A stretch of 64,000 bases of DNA from JBOHDX01 sp050700835. Lineage in GTDB: Bacteria; Actinomycetota; Actinomycetes; Propionibacteriales; Nocardioidaceae. The stretch is from the NCBI GenBank assembly GCA_050700835.1, contig JBOHDX010000148.1, positions 7,442-71,441 of the forward strand, given 5' to 3'. The position numbers and the translations under genes were made by a program. This document shows positions 50,320 through 58,254 of the stretch, one piece after another. The notes under the pieces are model-generated. The model was not told the origin of the DNA. It made no database searches and saw only the letters and a list, made by a program, of their open reading frames with translations. Each line of letters starts with the position of its first letter. Position 1 is the stretch's first letter.

Positions 50320-52452
50320 GTGGCGATCAGGATCATCATCGGCGTGGGCATGACGCTGGTCGTGTTGGCCCTCGCCTTCCGCCGGCTGGCCTGGCTCTAC
50401 CGCGTGGGCACCAGCGGCCAACCCGACCCCGAGCGGCTCGAGAGCGCACGGTCGCACCTCGGCCGTGGCGTCACCGGACAGCTCACCGAGGTCTTCGGTC
50501 AGCGCAAGCTGCTGAAGTGGACGATCCCGGGGCTCGCACACTTCTTCGTGTTCTGGGCCTTCGTCATCCTGGCGACCGTCTACCTGGAGGCGTACGGCTC
50601 GCTGTTCGACACCGACTTCGCCATCCCGCTGATCGGGCACTGGGCCGTCCTCGGGTTTGCCCAGGACTTCATCGCACTCGCGGCCCTGTGCGGCGTGATC
50701 ACCTTCGCGATCATCCGGCTCAAGGACTCCCCGGAACGGCTCGGGCGCAGGTCCCGGTTCAAGGGCTCCCACCTCGGTGGGGCGTGGCTCATCCTGTTCA
50801 TGATCGCCAACGTCGTCTGGACGATGCTGCTGTTCCGCGGCTCCGCCGTGGTGACCGGCACATTCCCCTACGGCGACGGGGCCTTCGCCTCCCATGGGGT
50901 GGGCACGTTGCTCGACGGTCTCGGTCACAGCACCGCCGAGACCGTGGAGACGATCGGTCTGCTCCTGCACATCGGCGTGATGCTGGCGTTCCTGCTGATC
51001 GTGCTGAACTCCAAGCACCTGCACATCTTCTTGGCACCGCTCAACGTGCTGTTCAAGCGCCAACCGCACGGACTCGGAGCGTTGTTGCCGATGATGAGCA
51101 ACGGCAAGCCGCTCGACTTCGAGGGGGCCGATCCCGACACGGACGTGTTCGGGCGGGGCAAGATAGAGGACTTCACCTGGAAGGGCATGCTCGACTTCGC
51201 CACCTGCACCGAGTGCGGTCGTTGTCAGAGCCAGTGCCCAGCGTGGAACACCGACAAGCCGCTGTCGCCGAAGCTGTTGATCATGGACCTGCGGGACCAC
51301 GCGATGGCGAAGGCTCCGTACCTCCTGGCAGAAGAAGGCGAACGGGACTCGCTGCCGGAGGACGTCAAGACCGAGGCGGAGCGTCCGCTGATCGGCGACG
51401 AGTCGGTCTATGGCGTGATCGACCCCGACGTTCTGTGGAGCTGTACGTCCTGCGGTGCGTGCGTGCAGCAGTGCCCGGTGGACATCGAGCACGTCGACCA
51501 CATCATGGACATGCGCCGGTACCAGGTGCTCGTCGAGTCCAGCTTCCCTACCGAGCTCAACCAGCTGTTCAAAGGCCTTGAGAACAAGGGCAATCCGTGG
51601 AACATGGCGCCCAACGCGCGGATGGACTGGGCGAAGGGGCTCGACTTCGAGATCAAGCAGGTCGGCACCGGCGTCGAGGACCTGAGCGAGGTCGAGTGGC
51701 TGTTCTGGGTCGGCTGTGCCGGCGCTTACGAGGACCGCGCCAAGAAGACGACACAGGCCGTCGCCGAGCTGCTGCATCTGGCGGGGGTGGAGTTCGCTGT
51801 GCTCGGTGACGGAGAGACCTGCACGGGCGACCCGGCGCGACGTTCCGGCAACGAGTTCGTCTTCTCGATGCTGGCCCAGCAGAACGCCGAGGTGCTGCTG
51901 GAGGCCAAGGCGACCAAGGTGGTCGCCACCTGCGCGCACTGCTTCAACACGTTGAAGAACGAGTACGCGCAGTTCGGCGTCGAGCTCGACGTCGTGCACC
52001 ACACGCAGCTGCTGAACCGGCTGGTGCGCGAGGGCCGGCTCACCCCGGTCGCGCCCACCGACGGCGCGGTGGCGGGACGCACCGTCACCTACCACGACCC
52101 GTGCTACCTCGGGCGGCACAACCAGGTGTACGCGCCGCCTCGCGAGCTGTTGCAGGTCATCCCCGGCACGACCTTCACCGAGATGCCGCGCAACGCCGAA
52201 CGGTCCTTCTGCTGCGGGGCCGGCGGGGCCCGGATGTGGATGGAGGAGACGATCGGTGAGCGGATCAACAACAATCGCACCGCGGAGGCCGTCGCCACCG
52301 GCGCCGACCAGATCGCGGTCGGCTGCCCGTTCTGCCGAGTCATGCTTGCCGACGGGCTGACCGCGCAGCAGTCGGCCGGGACGGCGCGCGAGGAGGTCGA
52401 GGTGCTCGACGTCGCGCAGATGCTGCTCGCCGCCGTACGCCGGGACGACTGA
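50320..52452 (+). CDS. etfD: EtfD-like membrane (Fe-S) oxidoreductase
   Basis: A 710-residue membrane protein starting at GTG 50320 with GAGGAG upstream. The N-terminal ~270 residues hold about six helices of the NarI-like b-heme type (histidines in GLAHFFVFWAF, LLLHIGVMLAF). Two 4Fe-4S clusters follow (CTECGRCQSQCP ~305, CTSCGACVQQCP ~385), then two CCG-type domains (WVGCAGAYEDR...CAHC; HDPCYLG...CCGAGG...GCPFC) as in heterodisulfide reductase HdrDE. Actinobacterial homologues (mycobacterial Rv0338c) act as ETF dehydrogenase, passing beta-oxidation electrons to menaquinone. Function is assigned from that family. Confidence 0.88.
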   Translation: MAIRIIIGVGMTLVVLALAFRRLAWLYRVGTSGQPDPERLESARSHLGRGVTGQLTEVFGQRKLLKWTIPGLAHFFVFWAFVILATVYLEAYGSLFDTDFAIPLIGHWAVLGFAQDFIALAALCGVITFAIIRLKDSPERLGRRSRFKGSHLGGAWLILFMIANVVWTMLLFRGSAVVTGTFPYGDGAFASHGVGTLLDGLGHSTAETVETIGLLLHIGVMLAFLLIVLNSKHLHIFLAPLNVLFKRQPHGLGALLPMMSNGKPLDFEGADPDTDVFGRGKIEDFTWKGMLDFATCTECGRCQSQCPAWNTDKPLSPKLLIMDLRDHAMAKAPYLLAEEGERDSLPEDVKTEAERPLIGDESVYGVIDPDVLWSCTSCGACVQQCPVDIEHVDHIMDMRRYQVLVESSFPTELNQLFKGLENKGNPWNMAPNARMDWAKGLDFEIKQVGTGVEDLSEVEWLFWVGCAGAYEDRAKKTTQAVAELLHLAGVEFAVLGDGETCTGDPARRSGNEFVFSMLAQQNAEVLLEAKATKVVATCAHCFNTLKNEYAQFGVELDVVHHTQLLNRLVREGRLTPVAPTDGAVAGRTVTYHDPCYLGRHNQVYAPPRELLQVIPGTTFTEMPRNAERSFCCGAGGARMWMEETIGERINNNRTAEAVATGADQIAVGCPFCRVMLADGLTAQQSAGTAREEVEVLDVAQMLLAAVRRDD

Positions 52453-52496
52453 CCGGCCTGCGAAGCGACTGCCGCAAGGAACTGTTGCGACCGGGC

Positions 52497-53387
52497 TCAC
52501 TCCCGAAGGGGACGGGCACCGAACACACCGACCGCCTCGGCCGCCAACCGGACTCCCGCGTCGAGCGACTCGGCGAGGCCCGCGCCGGTGACCGTGGCGC
52601 CGAGACAGCCGGCGGCGAACGCGTCGCCCGCCCCGGTGGTGTCGCATAGCGTGGTCGCGCTGGCGGGACGCCTCACGCAGTCACCATCCGCGGTGGCGGC
52701 TACGACGCCGGCGGCGCCGAGCGTCACGACCACCGTCCCGGCCCACCGGGTCAGCTCGCGCGCCATTGCCGCCGGGTCGCCACCACCGACCAGCACACGA
52801 GCCTCGTCGAGATTCGGCAGCAGCACGTCGCACCCATCCACCCAGCGCAGGAACGCCGCCGGACCCACCGCGCGCAGGTAGGCCGCCGAGCTGGGATCGA
52901 CGCTGACCCGGGCACGACGTCGTCGGGCGGTCTCGATCAGCGACAACACCGCGGGGCGTACCCCGCTGTCGAACAACGAGTAGCCGGTGAGGTGCAGCGC
53001 CGCCACGTCGTCCCACCCTCCGGTCGGGATGTCATCGGCTCGCAGCGCCGCGTTGGCTCCGCGGTCGACGAACATGGTGCGCTCGGCGGACTCGTCGAGA
53101 AGTAGCACGATGGTGGCAGTACGGAGGTCCTGATCGCCGACGAGGTGGGCCTCGACACCGTGCAGGGCCAGCGCGGACCGGTGACGTTCGACCGCATCCG
53201 CGCCGACTCGTCCGACGAATCTGGTGGGCACGCCGGTCGACCCGAGCCAGGCCGCGACGTTGGCTGCTGATCCGCCGGGCCGCAGCTCGATCCGGGCGTC
53301 GGTGTCGCTGGCGTGCGTGGTCGCCGTGAGCGGGCGTACCGCGATGTCGTCGACCACGTCACCGACGACGAGCACCGTGCCGGTCAC
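52497..53387 (-). CDS. psuK: PfkB-family kinase, probable pseudouridine kinase
   Basis: A 296-residue ribokinase-family enzyme starting at the GTG overlapping the psuG stop (GTGA); a longer frame to 53414 reads into psuG. Motif 1 ELRPGGSAANVAAWLGSTG is near residue 35 and motif 2 DTTGAGDAFAAGCLGAT, with the catalytic Asp, near residue 250. Coupling to psuG makes pseudouridine 5'-phosphorylation the likely activity, though PfkB paralogues are hard to separate by sequence alone. Confidence 0.85.
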   Translation of the reverse strand: MTGTVLVVGDVVDDIAVRPLTATTHASDTDARIELRPGGSAANVAAWLGSTGVPTRFVGRVGADAVERHRSALALHGVEAHLVGDQDLRTATIVLLLDESAERTMFVDRGANAALRADDIPTGGWDDVAALHLTGYSLFDSGVRPAVLSLIETARRRRARVSVDPSSAAYLRAVGPAAFLRWVDGCDVLLPNLDEARVLVGGGDPAAMARELTRWAGTVVVTLGAAGVVAATADGDCVRRPASATTLCDTTGAGDAFAAGCLGATVTGAGLAESLDAGVRLAAEAVGVFGARPLRE

Positions 53388-54319
53388 GGGCTCAGCCGCT
53401 GACGCTCGGCCCACGCCACGGCTATCTCGCCGCCCACGCGCACGTTGTGGGCCGCTATCGCAAGATTGACCTCGAGGCTGCGTCCACCGGTCACCTCGAC
53501 CATCGCGGCAAGCAGGAACGGGCTCACCGCCTTGCCGCTGACGCCCCGCCGCTGCGCCTCGTGCAGGGCTTGCGTCAGCGCAGCGTCGTGGACAGCCGGG
53601 TCGAGCTGTTGGTCGACCGGGACGGGGTTCGCCACCACGATCGCCTCGCGCCGCCCGATCTCGTCGTTGGCCGCGAGTACGCGAGCGACGCCGGCCGCGT
53701 CCGGCACCGACCAGTCCAGCGGGTGCCCGGAGTCGGTGATCCAGAAGCCGGGGAACTGGGTGGTACCGAATCCGAGCACGGTGATCCCCAGCGTCTCCAG
53801 CCGCTCCAGGGTCGCGCCGACGTCGAGGATCGACTTGACCCCGGCAGACACCACCGCGATGGGGGTCTGCGCCAACGTGGGGAGATCCGCAGACTCGTCG
53901 AACGTCGTGGCCGCCCCGCGGTGCACCCCACCGAGACCTCCGGTGGCGAACACCCGGATGCCGGCCAGGTCGGCGATGAACGACGTCGCGGCGACCGTGG
54001 TGGCCGCGGACCCCCCTGCGGCCATCACCACAGGCAGGTCACGGACGCTGGACTTCACCACGGAGTCGTCGCCGGCGACCCGCTCCAGTCCGGCGTCGTC
54101 GAGGCCCACCCTGAGTCGGCCGTCCAGCACCGCGATCGTTGCCGGCACCACGCCCATCGAGGTCAGGGCATCCTCGAAGTCGTGGGCCGCTCGCAGGTTG
54201 CGGGGCCGCGGCAGGCCGTGCGCGATGATCGTTGACTCCAGTGCGACGACGGGTACGCCCGACGCCAAGGCGTCCCGGACCGTCGGCGAGATCTCCAGAA
54301 GGTCCGGGTGCGCAGACAT
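53384..54319 (-). CDS. psuG: Pseudouridine-5'-phosphate glycosidase
   Basis: A 311-residue enzyme that breaks the C-C glycosidic bond of pseudouridine 5'-phosphate, giving uracil and ribose 5-phosphate. It shows VVALESTIIAHGLPRPRN at the N-terminus (catalytic Glu), ATTVAATSFIADLAGI, the active-site lysine in VVSAGVKSILDVGATLE, FGTTQFPGFW and GKAVSPFLLAAM. The ATG at 54319 gives the expected start; the longer frame runs into the upstream repeat array. With psuK it forms a two-gene catabolic operon for RNA-derived pseudouridine. Confidence 0.95.
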   Translation of the reverse strand: MSAHPDLLEISPTVRDALASGVPVVALESTIIAHGLPRPRNLRAAHDFEDALTSMGVVPATIAVLDGRLRVGLDDAGLERVAGDDSVVKSSVRDLPVVMAAGGSAATTVAATSFIADLAGIRVFATGGLGGVHRGAATTFDESADLPTLAQTPIAVVSAGVKSILDVGATLERLETLGITVLGFGTTQFPGFWITDSGHPLDWSVPDAAGVARVLAANDEIGRREAIVVANPVPVDQQLDPAVHDAALTQALHEAQRRGVSGKAVSPFLLAAMVEVTGGRSLEVNLAIAAHNVRVGGEIAVAWAERQRLSP

Positions 54320-54380
54320 GCGCGGACGATACCTGTGCGGGCACCCGCCTGCGTGACACGGCCTCGGCACCCCCTCGCTT

Positions 54381-54600
54381 GATCCGACAGTTACCCCTGG
54401 CACCCCCTCCCGCGATCCGACAGTTACGCCCGGCACCCCTTCCGCGATCCGACAGTTACGCCCCGACACCCCCCTTGCTTGATCCGACAGTTACGCCCGA
54501 CACCCCCTCGCTTGATCCGACAGTTACGCCCGGGCTCACCGCAGACCTTCGCCGCGGCGGCCTCGCCGTGGCCCGCCGAGCGGTGCGTAACTGTCGGATC
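54381..54600. repeat. Second array of GATCCGACAGTTACGC units upstream of psuG
   Basis: Forward copies start at 54381, 54414, 54446, 54481 and 54514 (spacing 32-35 bp, separated by C-rich CACCCC-type spacers). One reverse-orientation copy lies at 54585-54600. The core unit is the same as in the array at 45867-46121, but period and spacer sequences differ. The last forward copy and the reverse copy could pair as a 16-bp stem with a 55-nt loop. Confidence 0.9.
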
Positions 54601-54615
54601 GGCGACAGGGAGAGT

Positions 54616-54693
54616 GGGCACGGGCACGGGCACGGGCACGGGCACGGGCACGGGCACCGGCACCGGCATGGGCATGGGCATGGGCACGGGCAC
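54616..54693. repeat. Hexanucleotide microsatellite (GGGCAC)n
   Basis: Thirteen six-base units run without interruption: seven perfect GGGCAC, then CGGCAC, CGGCAT, GGGCAT, GGGCAT, GGGCAC and GGGCAC. The tract ends 85 nt upstream of the -35 box of the ribbon-helix-helix gene. Such tracts are slippage-prone, so length variation between strains is expected. Confidence 0.95.
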
Positions 54694-54777
54694 GGTGGCG
54701 CCGGCGCCGGCACCGGCATGGGGGAAGGTTCATCGCCACTGCAGTCGAAATGACGTCCCACGACTTCAGAGTGATGC

Positions 54778-54806
54778 TTGACGTGACATCAGAGTGATGT
54801 CATAGT
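54778..54806 (+). promoter_or_regulatory. Leaderless promoter with palindromic operator for the RHH gene
   Basis: TTGACG (54778-54783) and CATAGT (54801-54806) are spaced by 17 bp, a good vegetative promoter. The ATG at 54813 lies 7 nt after the -10 box, so the transcript would begin at or next to the start codon. The spacer and its edge contain the perfect palindrome TGACATCA-GAG-TGATGTCA (54784-54802). TCAGAGTGATG recurs 23 bp upstream at 54766-54776. A dimeric repressor bound here would block the promoter. Confidence 0.75.
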
Positions 54807-54812
54807 GAAGCC

Positions 54813-55358
54813 ATGGAGCTGACGCCGTACATCGAGACCCTCCGGGTCGACCTGGGCAAGGCCGCCGACGCGGCCGGCCCCGAGATCCAGGCCGCCGCCG
54901 AGCGGCTGGCCCTGGCGCTCGACCCGGCGATGCGGATGGTGTTGATGGAGGCGCTCTCCGACGCCGCCGCCGAGATCACCCAGGGCCTGCCCCAATCGGC
55001 CGTCGAGGTGCGGCTGAAGGGGCGCGACCCCCAGTTCGTCGTGACCGCAACCCCCACCACGACCGCGGCGCCCGCCGACGAGTCTGCCGACGACGCCGAG
55101 GACGAGGGGGAGGCGGTGGCCCGCATCACGGTGCGGATCGCAGAGAGTCTCAAGGCCAAGGCCGAGGACGCCGCCGCGGGACGCGGGCAGTCACTGAACA
55201 CCTGGATCGTGCAGGCCATCCGGGCCGCGACCCGCGACCGTGGCTTCAACATCGACATCGACCTGTCCAACCTCCCATTCGGGTTCGATACCCCCCGGCC
55301 CCCGTCACCGCCGAGACCCGGTCGGCCAGGCCGTCGAGTCCAGGGCTGGGCCCGCTAG
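54813..55358 (+). CDS. Ribbon-helix-helix (HicB/Arc-like) protein with N-terminal extra domain
   Basis: A 181-residue protein. Residues ~1-75 form a helical-then-beta domain (AERLALALDPAMRMVLMEAL, VEVRLKGRDPQFVV). An acidic linker (ADESADDAEDEGE) leads to a ribbon-helix-helix at ~105-145 (ARITVRIAESLKAKAEDAA, SLNTWIVQAIRAAT), the Arc/HicB-type DNA-binding fold. A Pro/Arg-rich tail ends the protein. A palindromic operator sits in its own promoter, so autoregulation is likely. No HicA toxin is adjacent; the DUF4097 gene follows after 86 nt and looks like its partner. Confidence 0.8.
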   Translation: MELTPYIETLRVDLGKAADAAGPEIQAAAERLALALDPAMRMVLMEALSDAAAEITQGLPQSAVEVRLKGRDPQFVVTATPTTTAAPADESADDAEDEGEAVARITVRIAESLKAKAEDAAAGRGQSLNTWIVQAIRAATRDRGFNIDIDLSNLPFGFDTPRPPSPPRPGRPGRRVQGWAR

Positions 55359-55444
55359 ACATCCCCTCATCCATCCTCACCGCAGCGGCGCTCCCGCTGG
55401 GGCGGTCGATTACACCCTGAATCACTGTGTGAGAAGGAGCCACC

Positions 55445-56287
55445 ATGTACGAGTTCAACACCCCCGAACCGGTCAACATCCGGATCGAGTTCGGCGCCGG
55501 CGACATCACCATCGACGCCCGCGAGACCAGCACCACCCACGTCGAGCTCACCGCCGATCGCGAGGACGAGGCGTCCGCCCGGCTGGTGGCCGAGACCCGG
55601 ATCGAGCAGCGTGGGGGCGACATCGTGGTCGAGGTGCCGCGCCATTCGTCCTCGTTCATGCGGCGGTCACCGTCGTTAACACTTCGCATGGTCGTACCCG
55701 CCGCGTCCAGCCTGGAGGCCAAGACCGGCTCGGCAGACCTGCGTACTGCCGGAGAGCTGTCCGCGGCACGAGTCGGCAGCGGCTCCGGGGACATCGAGCT
55801 GGACGTCGTGACCGGCGACGCCGAGGTCAAGACGGGGTCGGGAGACGTCCGGGTCGAGCAGGTCGAAGGCGACGTCCGGATCAACACCGGATCCGGCGAC
55901 GTGGACCTCCGGCAGGGCGGCGGGTCGGTCACCGTCTCCACCGCATCGGGCGATGCCCGCGTCGACTCCGCCAAGGGACGGGTGCAGGCCAACACGGCGT
56001 CCGGCGACGTACAGCTGGGCGACGTCGGTGGCGACGTGAACGTCAACACCGCGTCCGGCGACATGCAGATCGGCCGGGTCAGCCAAGGTCGCCTGAAGGC
56101 CAACTCCGCATCCGGCGACGTGCACGTCGGCGTCGCTCACGGCACCGCGGCATGGCTCGACGTGCACACCGTCAGCGGCTCGGTGCGGTCCTCACTCGAC
56201 GGCGGCGAGGCACCCGCTGAAGGCGAGCTGAGTGTCGAGCTCCGTGTCAACACCGTCAGCGGAGACATCTCCATCACCCATGCATGA
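55445..56287 (+). CDS. DUF4097-type beta-repeat protein
   Basis: A 280-residue protein beginning MYEFNTPEPVNIRIEFGAGD. After an N-terminal beta domain it consists of about ten ~20-residue repeats, each containing S/T-G-S/A-G-D-V/A (GSGDIELDVV, TGSGDVRVEQV, STASGDARVD, NTASGDVQLG, NSASGDVHVG, NTVSGDISI). Such repeats stack as a right-handed beta-helix or solenoid. There is no signal peptide or membrane segment, so it is probably cytosolic. Family function is unknown. GAAGGAG lies 8 nt upstream of the start, and the gene probably shares a transcript with the RHH gene. Confidence 0.88.
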   Translation: MYEFNTPEPVNIRIEFGAGDITIDARETSTTHVELTADREDEASARLVAETRIEQRGGDIVVEVPRHSSSFMRRSPSLTLRMVVPAASSLEAKTGSADLRTAGELSAARVGSGSGDIELDVVTGDAEVKTGSGDVRVEQVEGDVRINTGSGDVDLRQGGGSVTVSTASGDARVDSAKGRVQANTASGDVQLGDVGGDVNVNTASGDMQIGRVSQGRLKANSASGDVHVGVAHGTAAWLDVHTVSGSVRSSLDGGEAPAEGELSVELRVNTVSGDISITHA

Positions 56288-56351
56288 CCCGTCAGACCAG
56301 ATGCACGACCGTCAGACCCCTTGCAGAAACCGTGAACTACAGGAGGAACAC

Positions 56352-56507
56352 ATGTACACCGAGATCGAATCCGTCGCCCGCTACCGGATCGCCGAGCACC
56401 TGGCCGAGGCCGGCCGCCCATACGTGCCGCCACGGCACAAGGCCCGGCATGCGGCCGCACGTACCCTGCACAAGGTGGCCACCGCACTGGACCACCACGA
56501 CGCGTGA
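56352..56507 (+). CDS. 51-residue hypothetical protein
   Basis: A short ORF with a very strong ribosome site (AGGAGGA ending 4 nt before ATG 56352), 64 nt after the DUF4097 gene. The product starts MYTEIESVARYRIAEHLAEAG and continues with a basic, His/Arg-rich helical part (PPRHKARHAAARTLHKVATAL). It has no membrane segment or cysteine. The strong ribosome site and placement before a terminator-like repeat argue that it is real and the last gene of the RHH-DUF4097 operon. No known family is recognised. Confidence 0.7.
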   Translation: MYTEIESVARYRIAEHLAEAGRPYVPPRHKARHAAARTLHKVATALDHHDA

Positions 56508-56535
56508 CCCCAACCCACAGACCTGACCCAGACCC

Positions 56536-56596
56536 CTGAGCCTTACGTTTCGGTGAGACACGCCCGCGTGTGTTTCCACCGAAACGTAAGGCTCAG
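56536..56596. terminator. 20-bp inverted repeat between convergent operon end and dcd
   Basis: CTGAGCCTTACGTTTCGGTG (56536-56555) and its perfect complement at 56577-56596 enclose a 21-nt loop that itself contains ACACGC-cc-GCGTGT. It lies 29 nt after the 51-residue ORF and 18 nt before the dcd stop, so it can terminate both convergent transcripts. Arm and loop lengths match the family A repeats although the sequence differs. Confidence 0.85.
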
Positions 56597-56613
56597 CCTC
56601 ATTTGCCGGCCGG

Positions 56614-57189
56614 TCAGATGCGGGTGCGGTGAAAGTTGGCGTACGACCGGGAAGGTGTCGGGCCGCGCTGCCCCTGGTAGTGGGATCCGTACACCGCAGA
56701 TCCGTAGGGATGCTCGCTCGGCGAGGACAACCGGAAGAAGCACATCTGCCCGATCTTCATGCCGGGATACAGCTTGATCGGCAGGGTCGCGACGTTGGAC
56801 AGCTCCAGCGTCACGTGGCCGGAGAAGCCAGGGTCGACGAACCCGGCCGTGGCATGGGTCAGCAGCCCGAGCCGACCCAGCGACGACTTGCCCTCCAGCC
56901 GGGCGGCGATGTCGTCCGGCAGGGTCACCAGCTCGAACGACGAGCCGAGCACGAACTCCCCGGGGTGCAGGATGAACGGCTCCTCGCCCGCCGGCTCGAC
57001 CTCTCGGGTCAGCTCCGACTGCTCCTCCGATGGATCGATGTGCGGGTAGCGGTGGTTCTCGAAAACCCGGAAGAACCGGTCGAGGCGCACGTCGACGCTG
57101 CAGGGCTGGACCATGGATGGGTCGAAGGGCTCCAGGACCACCCGGCTCTTCTCGATCTCGATCCGGATGTCGCGGTCTGACAGCAGCAC
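56614..57189 (-). CDS. dcd: dCTP deaminase (probably bifunctional, dUMP-forming)
   Basis: A 191-residue enzyme producing dUTP, or in the bifunctional form dUMP directly, from dCTP for dTMP synthesis. Signature segments are LSDRDIRIEIE, QPCSVDVRLDRFFRVF, GEFVLGSSFELVTLPDDI, ARLEGKSSLGRLGLLTHATA and GFVDPGFSGHVTLELSN. The HATAGFVDPGFSG stretch with the C-terminal GSHYQGQRGPTPSR is the pattern of the mycobacterial DCD-DUT enzyme, so dual activity is likely. A tRNA-Gly gene lies 110 nt upstream on the other strand. Confidence 0.95.
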   Translation of the reverse strand: MLLSDRDIRIEIEKSRVVLEPFDPSMVQPCSVDVRLDRFFRVFENHRYPHIDPSEEQSELTREVEPAGEEPFILHPGEFVLGSSFELVTLPDDIAARLEGKSSLGRLGLLTHATAGFVDPGFSGHVTLELSNVATLPIKLYPGMKIGQMCFFRLSSPSEHPYGSAVYGSHYQGQRGPTPSRSYANFHRTRI

Positions 57190-57298
57190 GACGACAACCT
57201 ACCTGCCGCTCCGCCGCGTCCCGCCGACCGCTCGGCGAGCCGTCCGGAGCCTCTCAGACGGGTGATATCGTCCCTGCGTCGTCGGCCCGGGCCGATGC

Positions 57299-57372
57299 GC
57301 GGGTGTAGTTCAATGGCAGAACATCAGCTTCCCAAGCTGACAGTGCGGGTTCGATTCCCGTCACCCGCTCCA
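57299..57372 (+). tRNA. tRNA-Gly (anticodon CCC)
   Basis: The 74-nt gene folds as a cloverleaf: acceptor GCGGGTG/CACCCGC (57299-57305 with 57362-57368), D arm around AGTTCAATGGCAGAAC, anticodon stem TCAGC/GCTGA enclosing loop TTCCCAA (anticodon CCC), T arm with GGTTCGATTCC, discriminator T and an encoded CCA end. It reads GGG codons. A GATATC/TATCGT-type -10 region lies ~30 nt upstream. Confidence 0.95.
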
Positions 57373-57516
57373 CCCCGACAGGCCAGCGCGATTCACCTTG
57401 TGCTCCGTCGGCAGATGCGCGACACCTTTCCGCCACAGTGTCGAATCGACGCGAGTGCGTTCGTATTGGAGGTCGACGGCGGTCGTCCGGGCTGCATGTG
57501 AGCAGAGGAGCTTGAG

Positions 57517-57864
57517 ATGGCGCGGTACCTGATCGCCTTCAACGCCGAGTGGGCGCCCGACCTCACGTTGGAGGAACTGCGCGAGAGGGGCACGGCCGGT
57601 AAGGCCCTGATCGAGGAGATGAGCGACGCTGGTGTCTTCGTCTTCAGCGACGGCGGCCTGGACGCGTCGACCGTCGTGTGCAGCGTCGACCCGAGCAGCG
57701 AGCCACCCCTATTCACCGACGGGCCGTTCGTGAAGTCCAAGGAGCACATTGGCGGTTTCACCGTCATCGATGTGCCCGGCGATGCCGAGGCACGTTATTG
57801 GGCCGGCCGGACCGCGGTCGCGGTCGGCTGGCCACAAGAGGTGCACCGCTTCCCGAACGCATAG
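57517..57864 (+). CDS. YciI/DGPF-domain protein
   Basis: A 115-residue protein starting MARYLIAFNAEWAPD with a GAGGAG site upstream. It has the ferredoxin-like YCII/DGPF fold, with FTDGPFVKSKEHIGGFTVIDV containing the DGPF motif near residue 67 and a C-terminal AVGWPQEVHRFPNA. Members occur as small stand-alone proteins often linked to ECF sigma factors; none is near here. The function of the family is not established. Confidence 0.85.
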   Translation: MARYLIAFNAEWAPDLTLEELRERGTAGKALIEEMSDAGVFVFSDGGLDASTVVCSVDPSSEPPLFTDGPFVKSKEHIGGFTVIDVPGDAEARYWAGRTAVAVGWPQEVHRFPNA

Positions 57865-57964
57865 CGTTGAGCTCCGACACGCAGTCCGAGGCCTTGTCTT
57901 GACCGTGACGTTCTGATGGGCATGGCCTAGCGGCGTTGTCAGTGAACGTACGTAGGTTAGGACC

Positions 57965-58160
57965 ATGACCGCCACCTCCAAGCGGGCCGGGCACTCGGAA
58001 GCCCAGAGCATCCCCGCACTGGTGTCGATCGCGTCGATCATCACGGTTGCCTTCATGGGCAGCGTGATCGTCGCGCCGCCGTACACGCTCTATCAGCGCA
58101 AGTTTGGGTTCTCCGAGGTCACGCTGACGCTCATCTACGCCGTGTACGTAGTCGGCAAGT
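57965..58160 (+). pseudogene. MFS transporter gene remnant (5' end only)
   Basis: The first ~64 residues read as an MFS transporter N-terminus: a short cytosolic leader, a first helix (ASIITVAFMGSVIVAPPYT), the loop LYQRKFGFSEV and the start of helix 2 (TLTLIYAVYVVG). After about position 58158 the frame continues into sequence unlike any transporter and runs by chance to 58393, overlapping the HNH gene. The remaining ten helices are not found downstream. The gene was probably cut by arrival of the DUF222-HNH gene or an associated deletion. Confidence 0.75.
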
Positions 58161-58254
58161 TGAACCGTCCCGGCCGGAAACGGCCGAAGTTCGCTTCCAC
58201 AAATTCGACCAATAGGGTGGCGAAATATTCCCGACTTGGCGTAGAATCGAACAC

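Noticed and set aside
50023..52647. 874-residue frame opposite etfD
   Set aside because: It is a GC-driven antisense shadow rich in Arg/His/Gly; the plus-strand frame has full Fe-S motifs and a good ribosome site.
54424..54753. Coding sequences made of Gly-His or Pro-Val/Met strings
   Set aside because: They are translations of the GGGCAC microsatellite and the neighbouring repeat array, with no ribosome site and no recognisable domain.
54813..55358. HicA-HicB toxin-antitoxin pair
   Set aside because: The RHH protein has a HicB-like DNA-binding end, but there is no HicA-type double-stranded-RNA-binding fold gene next to it; DUF4097 and the 51-residue protein do not match HicA.
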